This document shows positions 60,093 to 60,422 of a DNA stretch of 60,422 nt, piece after piece. The notes beneath the pieces were generated by a model. It did no database searches. It saw only the letters and a program-made list of their open reading frames with translations, and had not been told where the DNA came from. The stretch spans positions 1 through 60,422 of the forward strand of contig DASYCO010000062.1 in NCBI GenBank assembly GCA_036500145.1. Reading direction: 5' to 3'. The DNA is from CAMAVH01 sp036500145 (lineage in GTDB: Bacteria > Pseudomonadota > Alphaproteobacteria > SMXQ01). Positions within the stretch are counted from its first letter, which is position 1, and each line of letters opens with the position of its first letter. A program made the translations under genes and the position numbers.

Positions 60093-60422
60093 ATGCCCGA
60101 CGCAAGCACTGGCGCTACGGGCGCCGCACCGAAGGCCGGCACCTTCACCATCGGCGGCCGCGCCTACACCGTCATCGATCACGAGTACGACGTGATCGTG
60201 GTCGGCGCCGGCGGCTCGGGCCTGCGCGCCACCTTCGGCATGGCCAGCAAGGGCTACAAGACGGCCTGCATCACCAAGGTCTTCCCGACCCGCAGCCACA
60301 CCGTGGCGGCGCAGGGCGGCATCTCGGCGGCGCTCGGCAACATGGGCCCCGACGACTGGCGCTGGCACATGTACGACACGGTCAAGGGCTCCGACTGGCT
60401 GGGCGACCAGGACTCGATCGAA
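60093..60422 (+). CDS. sdhA: Succinate dehydrogenase flavoprotein subunit (5' part)
   Basis: The frame is open to the right edge, giving 110 residues. The FAD-binding G-A-G-G-S-G is at 38-43, after V-I-V-V. The covalent flavin attachment is His69 in R-S-H-T-V-A-A-Q-G-G. The segment D-W-R-W-H-M-Y-D-T-V-K-G-S-D-W-L-G-D-Q-D matches SdhA of alphaproteobacteria throughout. GGGAGG lies within the sdhD end, 5 bases before the ATG, so translation is coupled. It oxidises succinate to fumarate in complex II; sdhB should follow outside the window. Confidence 0.96.
   Translation, partial: MPDASTGATGAAPKAGTFTIGGRAYTVIDHEYDVIVVGAGGSGLRATFGMASKGYKTACITKVFPTRSHTVAAQGGISAALGNMGPDDWRWHMYDTVKGSDWLGDQDSIE

Overview
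The window is a 60.4 kb piece of a GC-rich bacterial chromosome. Gene content and order point to an alphaproteobacterium of the Rhodospirillales type. The evidence is the block ffh-rpsP-rimM-trmD-rplS-leuC-leuD-leuB ... asd ... sdhC-sdhD-sdhA, DUF2336 and DUF3775-like genes, C-terminally extended S16 and L19 proteins, a perfect CtrA-type box (TTAA-N7-TTAA), and many orphan solute receptors and CoA-pathway genes. I cannot name a genus. No rRNA, tRNA, insertion sequence, integrase or CRISPR array was seen.

Layout. 1-7.6 kb: the 3' end of a large catalase, a PLDc_N-type membrane peptide, a secreted protein, a PCu(A)C copper chaperone, a TauD-type dioxygenase behind a perfect 17-bp palindrome, an AsmA protein, a 26-residue membrane peptide, an arginase-family hydrolase and an alpha/beta hydrolase. 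7.6-15.3 kb: two divergent Bug/TctC receptors, an ornithine cyclodeaminase-family enzyme, two tandem MFS exporters and a GntR/UTRA regulator. 15.4-22.4 kb: a three-module iron-sulfur flavoprotein reductase beside a free copy of its N-terminal ferredoxin module, then a four-gene Gld-like ABC operon. 22.6-26 kb: an abrB-mch-mct run for mesaconyl-CoA chemistry, as in the 3-hydroxypropionate bi-cycle. 26.3-30.7 kb: tkt-gap-pgk. 30.7-37 kb: a DUF4153 membrane protein, azlCD, and a PAS histidine kinase overlapping a DUF2336 gene. 37.2-41.2 kb: a small CtrA-box gene, dapF-mtaB-ftsY and a DUF3775-like gene. 41.3-48.7 kb: ffh, rpsP, rimM, trmD, rplS, leuC, leuD, leuB. 48.9-55.5 kb: four tandem RTX-only genes. 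55.8 kb to the end: asd, a LysE exporter with a strongly structured upstream region, a SelW-like protein, and sdhC, sdhD and the start of sdhA.

The most unusual part is the RTX array. Four secreted proteins built almost wholly of Ca-binding nonapeptides lie between leuB and asd, which are commonly close together in this group. Each has its own AT-rich upstream region and its own downstream terminator hairpin. Three share a near-identical 18-bp upstream motif. Two share a second palindrome. Every leader has a hairpin before the start codon. No catalytic domain and no type I secretion genes are present. Copies 2 and 3 are almost identical at their 5' ends, which points to recent duplication or gene conversion.

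The rest is mostly ordinary housekeeping: SRP targeting (ffh, ftsY), translation, leucine and lysine/threonine synthesis, central carbon metabolism and the TCA cycle. Clear accessory interest lies in the mct/mch pair, the ferredoxin-reductase fusion, the CtrA-box gene, the structured region upstream of lysE, and several unannotated palindromes.
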